NCBI GenBank assembly: GCA_009391845.1
Contig: QWJG01000003.1
Coordinates: 1 to 64,000 of the forward strand
Origin: Chloroflexota bacterium
Lineage (GTDB): Bacteria > Chloroflexota > Dehalococcoidia > UBA2979
Reading direction: 5' to 3'
Length of the DNA stretch: 64,000 nucleotides
How positions within the stretch are numbered: position 1 is the first letter of the stretch; the number at the start of each line of letters is the position of its first letter. The notes under the pieces were generated by a model that searched no databases, had not been told where the DNA came from, and saw only the letters and a list, made by a program, of their open reading frames with translations. A program made the translations under genes and the position numbers. Of the stretch, positions 27,716 through 38,600 are shown piece by piece.

Positions 27716-28561
27716 CTAGAGTCCGTCGCCCAGCGTGATGTTGTCGATCAGGTGCGTCGAGCCGATGTGAACGGCGACGGAGAGCAGGGCGAGGCCGCTC
27801 ACCTCACCCTCCAATTCCTGAAGCGCTTCGTCGTCGGCGAGCGACACGTAGTCCGGTCGGATGAGTAGCTGTCCCTCGAGTTCCTTTTCGACGAGGTAGC
27901 GCAGGTTGTCGGCGTTGCGTTCGCCGGCGCCGAACGCGTCCGAGGCGAGTTGGAGCCCTCGGGAGATCGCGAGCGCGGCGGTGCGTTCCTCCGGCGAGAG
28001 GTAGGCGTTCCGCGAGGAGAGCGCGAGTCCGTCCGGATCGCGGACGGTCGGGCAGGCGACGATGTCGACCGGCAGATCGAGGTCGCGCACGAGCTGGCGG
28101 ATGACGCGGAGCTGCTGTGCGTCCTTCTCGCCGAAGTAGGCGCGGTCCGGCGAGGTGATGTTGAGGAGCTTGAGGACGACGGTGGTGACGCCATCGAAGT
28201 GCCCGGGGCGACGAGCGCCCTCGAGGCGTTCCGAGACGCCGCCGACGTGGACCGTGACGGCGAAGCCATCGGGGTAGATCTCGGCGCGCGGTGGGGCGAG
28301 CACGAGATCGACGCCGTGCGCCTCGAGTTGTGCGAGGTCGTTCGCCTCGTTGGCCGGATAGCGATCGAGATCCTCGGACGGCGCGAACTGGGTGGGGTTG
28401 AGGAAGAGCGTGGCGACGACACTGGCGTTCTCGGCGCGCGCCTGGTCAACCAGCGCGAGGTGGCCGGCGTGGATGCCGCCGAGCGTCGGGAAGAGCCCGA
28501 CCGGACCCGGCAGGCCCGCGCGCGCGGCCCGGAACTCCGCGATGGTGCGCGCGATCTGCAC
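27716..28561 (-). CDS. panC: Pantothenate synthetase PanC
   Basis: A 281-aa ligase joining pantoate and beta-alanine with ATP to make vitamin B5. PTLGGIHAGHLALVDQA (25-41) contains the HXGH nucleotide-binding motif, FLNPTQF follows, FGEKDAQQL carries the catalytic lysine loop, and LSSRNAYLS binds ATP. It follows panB by 14 bp and shares its promoter. Confidence 0.96.
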   Translation of the reverse strand: MQIARTIAEFRAARAGLPGPVGLFPTLGGIHAGHLALVDQARAENASVVATLFLNPTQFAPSEDLDRYPANEANDLAQLEAHGVDLVLAPPRAEIYPDGFAVTVHVGGVSERLEGARRPGHFDGVTTVVLKLLNITSPDRAYFGEKDAQQLRVIRQLVRDLDLPVDIVACPTVRDPDGLALSSRNAYLSPEERTAALAISRGLQLASDAFGAGERNADNLRYLVEKELEGQLLIRPDYVSLADDEALQELEGEVSGLALLSVAVHIGSTHLIDNITLGDGL

Positions 28562-28575
28562 GAGGAGCCTCGAAT

Positions 28576-29571
<996 letters not shown>

Positions 29572-29680
29572 TCGCCTCCGTCTCAGTCCCGGGGGATCCA
29601 AGCGGTTCATGTGCCAGTCAGCAGCCAACTCGAAGTGAATCTGCGTCTTGTCGCCACTTGAATGGTCGACTGACAATTTC

Positions 29681-29708
29681 AGTATAGGAGCCCGGATCGC
29701 CGCGTCAA
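29681..29708 (-). promoter_or_regulatory. Sigma70-type promoter of panB-panC
   Basis: TTGACG (29703-29708) and TATACT (29681-29686) are separated by 16 bp on the minus strand. The predicted start near 29674 gives about 100 nt of leader before panB. It is the best -35/-10 pair I found in the window, and its upstream end overlaps the last bases of the non-coding gap after the P1 peptidase. Confidence 0.75.
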
Positions 29709-29723
29709 TGCTGGCCGGAGGGG

Positions 29724-30737
29724 TTAGCGGGTCGCCCATTCGGTGGCGGATGGGAGACCGGCGATCGGGGTGGCGGAGCGGATGGCGTTGAGCACCGCCC
29801 GCTCGACGGCACGGACGGCGAACGCCTCGACGGCGCGGTAGCCGGCGGCGTCCACCTCGAACTCGCCGGTGGCGAGGGCAAAGATCACGTCGCCGTCGGA
29901 GCGGGTGTGCACCGGCCAGATCGTGGAGGCGAAGCCGTCGTGGGCGACGGTGGCGATGCGGTTGATCTGAGTCTTCGTGAGGCGCGCGTTCGTTGCCACG
30001 ACCGCGAGCGTGGTGTTCTCCGCCGACTCCGTTGCATCCGTCGATTGCGGAGGATTCGAGGCATCGGCGTCGGGTGGTTGGACGCCGACACGGAGGATCG
30101 CGTCCAGATCGAGGAAGCCACGTTCGTCGTCACGCGGGGCGGCGACGATCGCGCCGTCCCGCGGATCGCGGATTGAGCCGACGGCGTTCACGGCGGCGAG
30201 TGCGGCGACGATCACGCCGGTATCAAGCCGTTCGCTGGCGGTGCCGATTCCACCTTTGATCGCGCGGTCGATGCCGCCCTGCTTCGCGACGCTGGCGCCG
30301 GTGCCGGCGCCGACCGAGCCGACCTCGATGGCGCCACCGGTGGCACGGCGCAACGCGCGACGGCCGGAATCGGCGTTGGGATGGGCGGGCCGACCAACGC
30401 CGAGGTCGAAGAGGATGGCGGCTGGGACGATCGGGACGACGTTGCCTCGGAAGTTAAGCCCGACACCGCGGGCGGCCAGCTCTTCCATCACGCCGGTAGC
30501 GGCGTCGAGGCCGAAGGCGGAGCCGCCGGAGAGGAGGATGGCGTGCACTTCCTCGATCAGGTTGCCGGGGCGGAGCAGCTCCGTCTCGCGGGTGCCGGGC
30601 GCGGCCCCGCGCACGTCGACGCCGCCGACGGTGCCGGGTGGGCAAAGGACGACAGTGCAGCCGGTGGCGGAGCGACGATTGGTCCAGTGACCGACGCGGA
30701 TCCCCGCGACGTCCGTGAGGGCGTCCCGATGAACCAT
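29724..30737 (-). CDS. P1 family peptidase (DmpA/S58, self-processing aminopeptidase)
   Basis: A 337-aa Ntn-type hydrolase that cuts itself to expose an N-terminal nucleophile. The sequence ENTTLAVVATNA at 240-251 is the usual processing site, with T242 or T243 as nucleophile. LTDVAGIRVGHWT at the start, LLSGGSAFGLDAATG (68-82) and PIVPAAILFDL are family hallmarks. Substrates range from D-amino acid peptides to beta-peptides and cannot be inferred. It lies 14 bp from the hydrolase-like gene upstream and just before the panB promoter. Confidence 0.88.
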   Translation of the reverse strand: MVHRDALTDVAGIRVGHWTNRRSATGCTVVLCPPGTVGGVDVRGAAPGTRETELLRPGNLIEEVHAILLSGGSAFGLDAATGVMEELAARGVGLNFRGNVVPIVPAAILFDLGVGRPAHPNADSGRRALRRATGGAIEVGSVGAGTGASVAKQGGIDRAIKGGIGTASERLDTGVIVAALAAVNAVGSIRDPRDGAIVAAPRDDERGFLDLDAILRVGVQPPDADASNPPQSTDATESAENTTLAVVATNARLTKTQINRIATVAHDGFASTIWPVHTRSDGDVIFALATGEFEVDAAGYRAVEAFAVRAVERAVLNAIRSATPIAGLPSATEWATR

Positions 30738-30751
30738 GTCGTGGGCGGCGG

Positions 30752-31693
30752 CTAGCCGGCGCTACTGGACTGCGACGTGATGCTGTCGGGCAGCGGCGTC
30801 AGCAGTCGAGCGGGCACGATGCGGTCGATGAAGGCGATGCAGTGGGTCATGTACTCGCGCGGGTGCTCCGGGTAGTAGCAGCAGTGGCCGTTGTGATCGT
30901 GGAGCGCCCAGATTTCGTGGCGATCGTTGAGCGATGCGGCGGCGAGGTTGAGCGCGTGCGACTCCGGGACCTCGTGATCGGCTTGAGCGTGGATGAAGAG
31001 GATCGGGACGGCGATCTGGTCGACCACCTCGATCGGCGCGAGCGAGTAGGGATCGGCGTCGAAGAGCCGACGGGCGAACCAGCAGGAGGCGTTGAAGAGG
31101 TGTTCGGGGAGGCGTGGGTGCTCGTAGCGGAGCAGGTCGCGCATCGAGGCGACCGGAGAGTCGGCGATGACGCCGGCGACCTCGGGAACCCCGGGCGTCG
31201 CCTCGAGGGCGAGCGCGGCGCCGAAGCCGAAGCCATGCAGCACCATCGGCAGCTGGCCGACGCGCCGGCGCACGTAGGCGATGGCGGCACGCATATCGAG
31301 CTGTTCGGTGGTGCCGAGGTGGTCACGCCGTCCGGCGGATTCGCCACGACCGCGGAGGTCGAACGCGAAGACATTGAAGCCGCGCCGGACGTAGTCGGCC
31401 TGGAGTTGGAGCAGCCCGTGATCGGCATCGGCACGCGTGCCGTGGCGATCGTGGATCAGGATCACGGTCGCGCGGGCGCCGGGGGATTCGAGAAACCAGC
31501 CATTGAGGGTGATCTGATCGACCGTGAGGAACTGGACGTCCTGAAATCGCAGGCCAAGATCGCCCGGCGTTCCCTGGACACGGCGCCATTTCGAGCGCGT
31601 GTACACGTCCGCAAAGAAGATCGCGATGCTGACGTAGCCAACGATGGCCACCACGAGCACCGCGAGTGCAACAACAACGATCACGGCCGCCAC
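30752..31693 (-). CDS. Membrane-anchored alpha/beta-hydrolase fold protein lacking the nucleophile serine
   Basis: A protein of about 313 aa with an N-terminal membrane helix (about 1-28) and an alpha/beta-hydrolase domain outside or at the membrane. The oxyanion strand ATVILIHDRHGTRADADHG and FAFDLRGRGES are canonical. At the nucleophile elbow, where GXSXG is expected, the protein reads HGFGFGAA, so the serine position is glycine or phenylalanine. A possible acid (HAQADHEVP) and histidine (NGHCC) remain. It may be a non-catalytic relative or use another residue. The start is uncertain: GTG 31693 (chosen) or TTG 31735. Confidence 0.75.
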   Translation of the reverse strand: MAAVIVVVALAVLVVAIVGYVSIAIFFADVYTRSKWRRVQGTPGDLGLRFQDVQFLTVDQITLNGWFLESPGARATVILIHDRHGTRADADHGLLQLQADYVRRGFNVFAFDLRGRGESAGRRDHLGTTEQLDMRAAIAYVRRRVGQLPMVLHGFGFGAALALEATPGVPEVAGVIADSPVASMRDLLRYEHPRLPEHLFNASCWFARRLFDADPYSLAPIEVVDQIAVPILFIHAQADHEVPESHALNLAAASLNDRHEIWALHDHNGHCCYYPEHPREYMTHCIAFIDRIVPARLLTPLPDSITSQSSSAG

Positions 31694-31791
31694 CCGCCGC
31701 CTAAGAGGAGGACCCCGCCCGGGGACTCTGAGCAACGTAGCAGCGCGCTATCGGACGTAGCAACCGGGTTGTTCCCGAAGCGTGATATCGC

Positions 31792-32610
31792 TCACAAACG
31801 CTGACAGCCGGGACAATAGTGGGTCCCACGCCCGCCGAGGCGGAGCTTCCGAATGATCGATCTACAGCGATCGCAGGGTTCACCCTCACGGCGGAACACG
31901 TGAACCCTGACGCGGTGCAATCCCTCGCCGCCGAGGCCATCGAGGTAGTCCGAAAAACTGGTGCCGCCATCGGCGAGCGACCGTTCGAGGGCTTCGATCA
32001 CGGCAGCGTGGAGGCGGGTGACGCGACGCGGACCAAGGGAGTTGGCGGGGGCACGCGGGTCGATACCGGCGATGTAGCAGGCCTCATCGGCGTAGATGTT
32101 GCCGACGCCGGCGGCGACCTTCTGATCGAGCAGCGCGGACTTGACGGCGACCGAGCGCCGCGCGAGCTGTTTGCGGAGCCAGGGGGCGGTGAACTCCGGC
32201 GAGAGCGCGTCCGGGCCGACGTTCGGCATCGCGTCGCGCTGATCCTCGACGAGGTGCCAGGTGCCGAACTTCCGGAGGTCGTTGAAGCGGAGGACGGTGC
32301 CGTCCTCGAAGGTGACGCGGCCGCGCTCGTAGCGGTGCGGTGCGTCGCTGGCCGCGACCACGAGCGAGCCGCTCATCCGCAGGTGCAGCACCCAGGTGCG
32401 GCCGTCATCGAGGCGGGCGAGCAGGTACTTGCCGTGCCGATCGAGCGCCTCGATGGTGCGCCCGGTGAGCGCGGTTTCGAGGTCACGCGGGGCGTGGGTG
32501 ATCGCGAGACGCTCGGCGCCGGGGTGGATCGCTACGGACGCGATCCTGCGACCGAGGATCGCCGGCGCGAGCTGTTTGCGGGTGGTCTCGACCTCGGGAA
32601 GTTCGGGCAT
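31792..32610 (-). CDS. mutM: Formamidopyrimidine-DNA glycosylase Fpg/MutM
   Basis: A 272-aa bifunctional glycosylase/AP lyase for 8-oxoguanine and ring-opened purines. MPELPEVE gives the N-terminal proline nucleophile and E3; the catalytic lysine region is LDRHGKYLL. The helix-two-turn-helix (DQKVAAGVGNIYADEACY) and C-terminal zinc finger (CDRCRSI with CPGC near the end) are intact. It follows polA by 40 bp on the same strand, a repair pairing seen in many bacteria. Confidence 0.96.
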   Translation of the reverse strand: MPELPEVETTRKQLAPAILGRRIASVAIHPGAERLAITHAPRDLETALTGRTIEALDRHGKYLLARLDDGRTWVLHLRMSGSLVVAASDAPHRYERGRVTFEDGTVLRFNDLRKFGTWHLVEDQRDAMPNVGPDALSPEFTAPWLRKQLARRSVAVKSALLDQKVAAGVGNIYADEACYIAGIDPRAPANSLGPRRVTRLHAAVIEALERSLADGGTSFSDYLDGLGGEGLHRVRVHVFRREGEPCDRCRSIIRKLRLGGRGTHYCPGCQRL

Positions 32611-32650
32611 CAGCGGGAAGGGTGCGACAGCGCGCGCGGGGCCGCCGCGA

Positions 32651-35521
32651 TCATTCGAAGTCGCCCCAGGAGGTGCCGAGCTTCTCGTCGAGGTCGAGCG
32701 GGACGGCGAGTTCGATCGAGGGCATGAGGCGCCGGGCGACCTCGCGGACGTCGTCCAACTCGGCGCGGGGCAGTTCGAAAATCAGTTCGTCGTGCACCTG
32801 CAGAACCATGCGGGCGAGCATGCCACCCTCGCGCCGCGCGATCAGCTCGCGATCGATGTTGTTCATCGCGATCTTGATGATGTCGGAGGCGGTGCCCTGG
32901 ATCGGCATGTTGATCGCGATGCGCTCCGCGGCCTGGCGGATGTTGCGGTTGCCGGAATAGAGGTCCGGGATCGGACGACGGCGGCCGGTCAGCGTCTCCG
33001 CGTAGCCGCGCTTGCGGGTCTCCTCGACGGTTCGCTCGCGCCACTCCTGAACCTTCGGATAGGCCTCGAAGTAGGCGTCGATGAAGGCGTTGGCCTCGTC
33101 GAAGTCGACGCCCTCGCGCTGGGAGAGCCCGAAGGCGGTGAGCCCGTAGAGGACACCGAAGTTGAAGACCTTCGCGCGGCGCCGCATGTCCGGCGTGATA
33201 TCGGCGAGGTCGACGTGGAAGACGTTGGCCGCGGTGGCTGCGTGGATGTCGAGACCGCGATCGAAGGCATCGCGGAGGCCGTCGTCGCCAGCGACGTGAG
33301 CAAGGACGCGCAGTTCGATCTGCGAGTAGTCGATCGAGAAGAGGATCGGATCCTCGCCGCAGTCGCGGGCAATGAAGGCGCGGCGCACCTCCTGGCCCAG
33401 TTCCGTGCGGACCGGGATGTTCTGTAGGTTCGGGTCGTTCGAGGAGAGCCGGCCGGTCGCCGCGGTCGACTGCGAGAAGATCGTGTGCACGCGGTTGGTG
33501 CGCGGGTTCACCTGAAGCGGCAGCGAGTCGACGTAGGTCGACTTGATCTTGGTCAGTTCGCGCCAGGTGAGGACCGCGTTGATGACCGGGTGCGCCTCGC
33601 GCAGCGCGCCGAGCGCGTCGGCGTCGGTGGTGTAGCCGGTCTTCGTCTTGCGGGTGTGCGGAAGCTCCAGCTCCTCGAACAGCACCTGCGAGAGTTCCTG
33701 CGGCGACCCCAGCTTGAACTCGTGGCCGACGGCCGCGTACGACTCGCGCTCGGCCTGGGCGATGCGCTCGACGAGGTCGACCGACAGCCTCGCGAGCACC
33801 GAGGTATCGAGGGCGACGCCGAACTGTTCCATCCGCGCGAGCACCGGGATGTGCGGGAGATCGATGTCGTTGAACACCGATTCGAGGTTGCTCTCCTTGA
33901 GTTGCTCGGCGAGCACCGCCTCGAGGCGGACGACGTAGTCCGCGTTGCTGGCGGCGTAGCGGGTGACGTCCTCGACCGATGCATCCGCGAACGGGATCGC
34001 CTTGCGCCCGGTGCCGAGGAAGTCCTTCGGCTCGACGGTTTCTGCGCCGAGGCGGTCGAACGCGAGCTTCTGAAGCGTCATGTTCAGGTCGCCAAGCAGG
34101 TAGGCGGCGACCTGGGTATCGAAGTCGACCGAGTGCGCCCAGGTACCTCCGTCGGTCCCGGCAAGCGCGAGCAATGCGAACTTGACGTCGTGACCGATGC
34201 GCTTGAGCGCCGGGTCTTCGAGGAGCGGGCGCAGGGCCTCGAGGACGGCCGCTCGCGGGAGCTGCTCGGTGGCGGCTTGCGGCTCCTCGACCGGCTCGAG
34301 CAGCGACTGCTGTTGTTCCTCGGCGGCGGGATCGCGGTGGCCGAACGGCACGTACCAGGCGTGCTCGGCTTCGCAGGAGAGCGCGACCCCGACAAGGCTG
34401 TCCGCGGCGCGGATCGGGTGCGCGTCGTCCGCGATCACCTCGATCGAGAAGCGGCCGGCCTTGCGGATCGCCTTCACCATCGCCGCGAGCTGCGCGGGCT
34501 GCGTGACGGCCTCGTAGTTTCCGGCGGCGGCGAGACCGACGACAGGCTCCGTCGTGGCGCTGCGGGTCGACTCCGGGAGCCGGTTCATCAGCGAGCGGAA
34601 CTCCAGTTCCTGGAAGAGCTTGAGCACGCGCTCGCGGTCGTAGTCCTGCAGCAGCGCACCGTCGAGCGAGAGTTCGAGGTCGGGCACCTCGGTGACGATG
34701 GTCGCCAGCTCCTTCGAGAGCTTCGCCTCATCGAGGCCGGCGACCAGCGCCTTCTGCGCGCGCGGCGGCTTCAGCTCATCGATGTGCTCGATCATCGCCT
34801 CGAGCGAGCCCCACTCCTCGATGAGGGCCTTCGCGCCCTTTTCGCCGATGCCCTTCACGCCGGGGATGTTGTCGGAGGTGTCGCCGACGAGGGCCTTGTA
34901 ATCGATCATCTGGCGCGGCTCGAAGCCGAAGCGCTCGCGCACGGCCTCCTCGTCATACATGACGTAGTCACGCTGATAGAGGCGGTACATGTAGACGCGG
35001 ACGTGTGGCTCGACGAGCTGCACGATGTCATTGTCGAGCGTGACGATGATGGTGTCGATGCCCTGCGCCGCAGCCTGGCGCGCGAAGGTGCCGAGGATGT
35101 CGTCGGCCTCGTAGCCCGGACGCTCGACGAGCGGGATGTGGAACGCGTCCAGCAGCTCGCGGACGCGATCAAACTGGGGGACGAGTTCCTCGGGCGTGGC
35201 TTCGCGGTTCGCCTTGTAGCGCTCGTCGGTCTGCTTGCGGAAGGTCTCAGACGACGCGTCCCAGGCGGCGATCACGTGCGTCGGCTGTAGATCGTTGAAG
35301 ACGGTGAGCAGGCTGTTCGCGTAGCCGAAGACGGCGGCGACCGGCTCGCCGGTGCGGCGCACTGTGAGCACGTCGCGGAGCGCGTAGTACGAGCGAAAGA
35401 TGATGCCGTGCGAGTCGAGGATGACGAGAAGCGGCTTGCGCGCGACCTCCTCGGATCCGGCGCCGTTGGTGGCATCGGTGGTCGCGGGGTCGACGGTTGC
35501 GGTGGCTTTCGGGGGTGTCAC
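32651..35521 (-). CDS. polA: DNA polymerase I with apparently inactive proofreading domain
   Basis: A 956-aa family A polymerase for Okazaki-fragment and repair synthesis. The 5' nuclease domain (about 30-310) has the metal-binding ADDILGTFA and GDTSDNIPGVKGIG. The 3'-5' exonuclease domain (about 350-560) looks dead: Exo I reads FSIEVIADD instead of a DXE pair, and Exo II reads GHDVKFALLA, losing the aspartate. The polymerase domain is intact with DYSQIELRVLAH, RRRAKVFNFGVLYG (helix O) and VHDELIFE. GTG start 6 nt after a TATACT box, with no ribosome-binding site, so probably leaderless. Confidence 0.96.
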   Translation of the reverse strand: MTPPKATATVDPATTDATNGAGSEEVARKPLLVILDSHGIIFRSYYALRDVLTVRRTGEPVAAVFGYANSLLTVFNDLQPTHVIAAWDASSETFRKQTDERYKANREATPEELVPQFDRVRELLDAFHIPLVERPGYEADDILGTFARQAAAQGIDTIIVTLDNDIVQLVEPHVRVYMYRLYQRDYVMYDEEAVRERFGFEPRQMIDYKALVGDTSDNIPGVKGIGEKGAKALIEEWGSLEAMIEHIDELKPPRAQKALVAGLDEAKLSKELATIVTEVPDLELSLDGALLQDYDRERVLKLFQELEFRSLMNRLPESTRSATTEPVVGLAAAGNYEAVTQPAQLAAMVKAIRKAGRFSIEVIADDAHPIRAADSLVGVALSCEAEHAWYVPFGHRDPAAEEQQQSLLEPVEEPQAATEQLPRAAVLEALRPLLEDPALKRIGHDVKFALLALAGTDGGTWAHSVDFDTQVAAYLLGDLNMTLQKLAFDRLGAETVEPKDFLGTGRKAIPFADASVEDVTRYAASNADYVVRLEAVLAEQLKESNLESVFNDIDLPHIPVLARMEQFGVALDTSVLARLSVDLVERIAQAERESYAAVGHEFKLGSPQELSQVLFEELELPHTRKTKTGYTTDADALGALREAHPVINAVLTWRELTKIKSTYVDSLPLQVNPRTNRVHTIFSQSTAATGRLSSNDPNLQNIPVRTELGQEVRRAFIARDCGEDPILFSIDYSQIELRVLAHVAGDDGLRDAFDRGLDIHAATAANVFHVDLADITPDMRRRAKVFNFGVLYGLTAFGLSQREGVDFDEANAFIDAYFEAYPKVQEWRERTVEETRKRGYAETLTGRRRPIPDLYSGNRNIRQAAERIAINMPIQGTASDIIKIAMNNIDRELIARREGGMLARMVLQVHDELIFELPRAELDDVREVARRLMPSIELAVPLDLDEKLGTSWGDFE

Positions 35522-35527
35522 CCGCGA

Positions 35528-35533
35528 AGTATA
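35528..35533 (-). promoter_or_regulatory. -10 box for a leaderless polA transcript
   Basis: TATACT on the minus strand ends 6 nt before the polA GTG. The 106-bp divergent gap also holds the -10 of the permease gene on the plus strand. Confidence 0.55.
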
Positions 35534-35614
35534 GCGGTCCGCGTGTCACCGGCCTCCAGCCGGGGACACGGGCGCGGCGGCCACGTTTGATCGTGTGCGA
35601 GCGGGTCGCGCCCG

Positions 35615-35620
35615 TACACT
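35615..35620 (+). promoter_or_regulatory. -10 box for a leaderless permease transcript
   Basis: TACACT ends 7 nt before the ATG at 35628, with no Shine-Dalgarno between them and no -35 at normal spacing. Confidence 0.5.
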
Positions 35621-35627
35621 GCGCCGG

Positions 35628-38600
35628 ATGACGCGGTACCGCTCGCTGCCAATTCTCGCGATCCGTCGCATGGCCGGGAATTGGCGCCTGTTGTCGAGCG
35701 TCGTGCTGGGCACGATGGTCGCCGGCGCGATCCTGTCCGCGACCGTGATCTATGCGGACGCGATTCGCGACCTGGGTCTGAAGTTCGCGATCGAGCGGCT
35801 CGACCCGACCCAGCTCGACATCAAGGTGCTGCGCAGCACGCAGACGGCGCGCCCTGACGGATATCAACGCGCCGAGGATCGCGTCGGCCAGGCGGCGGCG
35901 GCGGCGCTGGGCCCCGCGGCGGGCGGGTTGGTACGGCAGGGCACGAGCGCGACGTTCTATCCCGTCCCCACCGGCGGGCGACCGGATCTGGATGACGACA
36001 AGCGACCACGCGGAAACTTCGTCTTCCGATCGGACCTCGAGTCGTTCGTGCACGTGGTGGCTGGCGAGATGCCCGCGGTCATGACGCCGGGCGCCGAGGG
36101 GCCGCTGCTGGCAGCGATCGGCGCGCATACCGCGGAGCTGAACGGGATCGCACTGGGCGACGAGTTGGACATGTTCCCGTTCTGGGACGACGAAGCGCCA
36201 CCGGTCCCGGTGCTGATCGTCGGCATCCTCGAACCGAACGACATCACCGATCGCTACTGGGCAGGCGACGAGAACGCGTTCGATGCGCCGTCGCGGACCT
36301 GGGAGACCGTCTTCCTGCACGTCCCGGAGAGCACGTTCTTCGGCGTGCTGGCCGATCGTTTCCCGGAGCTGGTGGCGGACTACGACAGCTTCTTCGAGGT
36401 GAACCTCGACGCGCTGGATGCGCGGAACGCGGCGTCGGTGGCGAACGGCGTCGCGGGCCTCAATTCAGTGATCGCACAGACCGAGGAGCGCGCGCGGACG
36501 CTGACCGAGCTGACGCCGGTGCTGCGGACCTTCGACGAGAAGCTGTTCTTCACGCGGATCCCGCTGTTCGTGCTGCTGCTGCAGATCGGCGGGATCGTAG
36601 CCTACTACCTCGTCATGGTGAGCACGATGCTGACGGAGCGGCAAACCGCGGAGATCGCGACGCTGCGATCGAGGGGTGCGACGACCGGACAGTTGCTCAC
36701 GCAGTACGGGGTCGAGGGCGTGCTACTGGCGGCAATCGCGGTGATCACCGGGCCGCCACTGGCGGCGCTGGTGATCTCCGCGCTGGGGCCGACGCCGGCG
36801 TTCTCCGCGCTCTCCGACGGGGGGCCGCTGGACGTGCGGCTGTCGGGGCAAGCGTACGCGCTGGCAGGCGTTGGCGCGCTGATCGCGTTCGCCGCGCTCG
36901 TGATCCCGGCGTGGCTGGCGACGCGGCGGACGGTGGTGGAGTTCAAGCGCGCGACGGCGCGACCACGGGCGACACCCGCGTTCCTGCGCTATTACCTCGA
37001 TGTCGCATTGGTGCTGCTGGTGGCGCTCGTGTTCTGGCGGCTGTCGCAGCAGGACCAGCTCTTCACGGAGACCCTGTTCGGCGAGACGCAGGCCGATCCG
37101 TTCCTGCTGGCGACGCCCGCGGTCTTCATGGTGACCGTGGGGATCGTGTTCCTCCGGCTCTTCCCGCTGGTGTTGCGGGTGGTGTCGTGGCTGGTCGGTT
37201 GGACCAGCAGCGTCGCGGCCGTGGTGAGCCTGCGCTCGCTGGTACGGAACCCGACGCACTACACCCGGCTGGTCTTGCTGCTGATGTTCGCGACCGGCGT
37301 GGGCATGTTTGGCGCGACGTTCTCGGAGACGCTCGATCGGTCGTACCAGGAACGGGCGGACTACGTGACCGGCGGGGACGTGCGCGCGGGAAACCTGCGC
37401 GCGCTCTCCGCGGTTGGATCGCCAGTGTTCCTGGAGCAGGTCGAGAGCGTGCCCGCGGACGGGGTACTGCCGGTACTGCGGGCCGGCGCGTCGGTCGATC
37501 TCCTCGGGCGATTCGAACGGGTCGAGGTGCTCGGGATCGATCCGACCCGGTTCGCGGACGTGGCGTTCTGGCGCGACGACTTCGCCGACGTACCGTTGGC
37601 CGAAATCCTGGCAACGCTGGAGGCGAACGAGCCCCCACCGCGGCTGGGCGTCGAGCTTCCCGCCGGGGCGACGCAGATCGGGGTCTGGCTGAAGGCGATC
37701 GACATCAGCGGCGGGTTCAACGTGACCGTGGTGTTGCGGGACGCGAACGGGGTGCCGGGCGAGTTCAACATTGGCGATCTCCGCCCGAGTGGTGACGTCG
37801 CGTCCGAGTGGCGTTTCTTCAGCGGCACGATCGTCGAGCAGACGGGGCGGTTCGGACGCCCGTTGAATCGCGAGCCGTTGGTGGAGCCGTTGAGCTTCGA
37901 GGCGGTCTATATCGGCACGTCGAGCCGGATCGCGGCGTCCGGGGGAAGCATCCTCGTCGGCCCGCTGTACACCTCGAACGAGCCAACGGTCGGGATTGCC
38001 AGCGGATCGGCGGACGAGCCGTTCGCCGACGCGGTGGTCGTGGCGGACCTCACGGACCCGCGGTTCGAGGCGATCGACGGCTACCTGACGAACGGTGGCG
38101 GCGGGAGCCTGCTGGCGAGCAACGACGCGCCGCCGGGCCTCGAACGATCCGCGCGGGTGCAGTGGGCAAGCGCGGGGCGCGCCGCGCCGATCCAGGGGAT
38201 CCGCGAGCGGGTAGATCGGACCCCGGTGCAGGTCTACCTCTCTCGCGAACTGGCGACGAAGTTGGAGCTGGAGATCGGCGAGGCGTTCGATCTGTCCGCG
38301 TTCTCGCGCTTCCACCGCGCGGTGTTCGCCGGCACGTTCGATCTGTTCCCAACGTACCGCCCCGACGAGGGCGCGCTGCCGCTGGCGCTGGTGAACGCGA
38401 ACCGGTTGCTGCAGAGCGCGGTCGGCGCCCAGGCCGATCGGTCGGCCGGCTATAACGAGGTCTGGTACCGCACCGAGGATCCGGAAGCGACGATCCTGGC
38501 GGTGAGCGCGTTCGATCCGGCGAAGGTGGTCGATGCGCAGGCGGAGCTGCTCCTGCAGCAGGAGGACCCGCTGGTCGCCGCGGGCTGGGCCGGGATCCTC

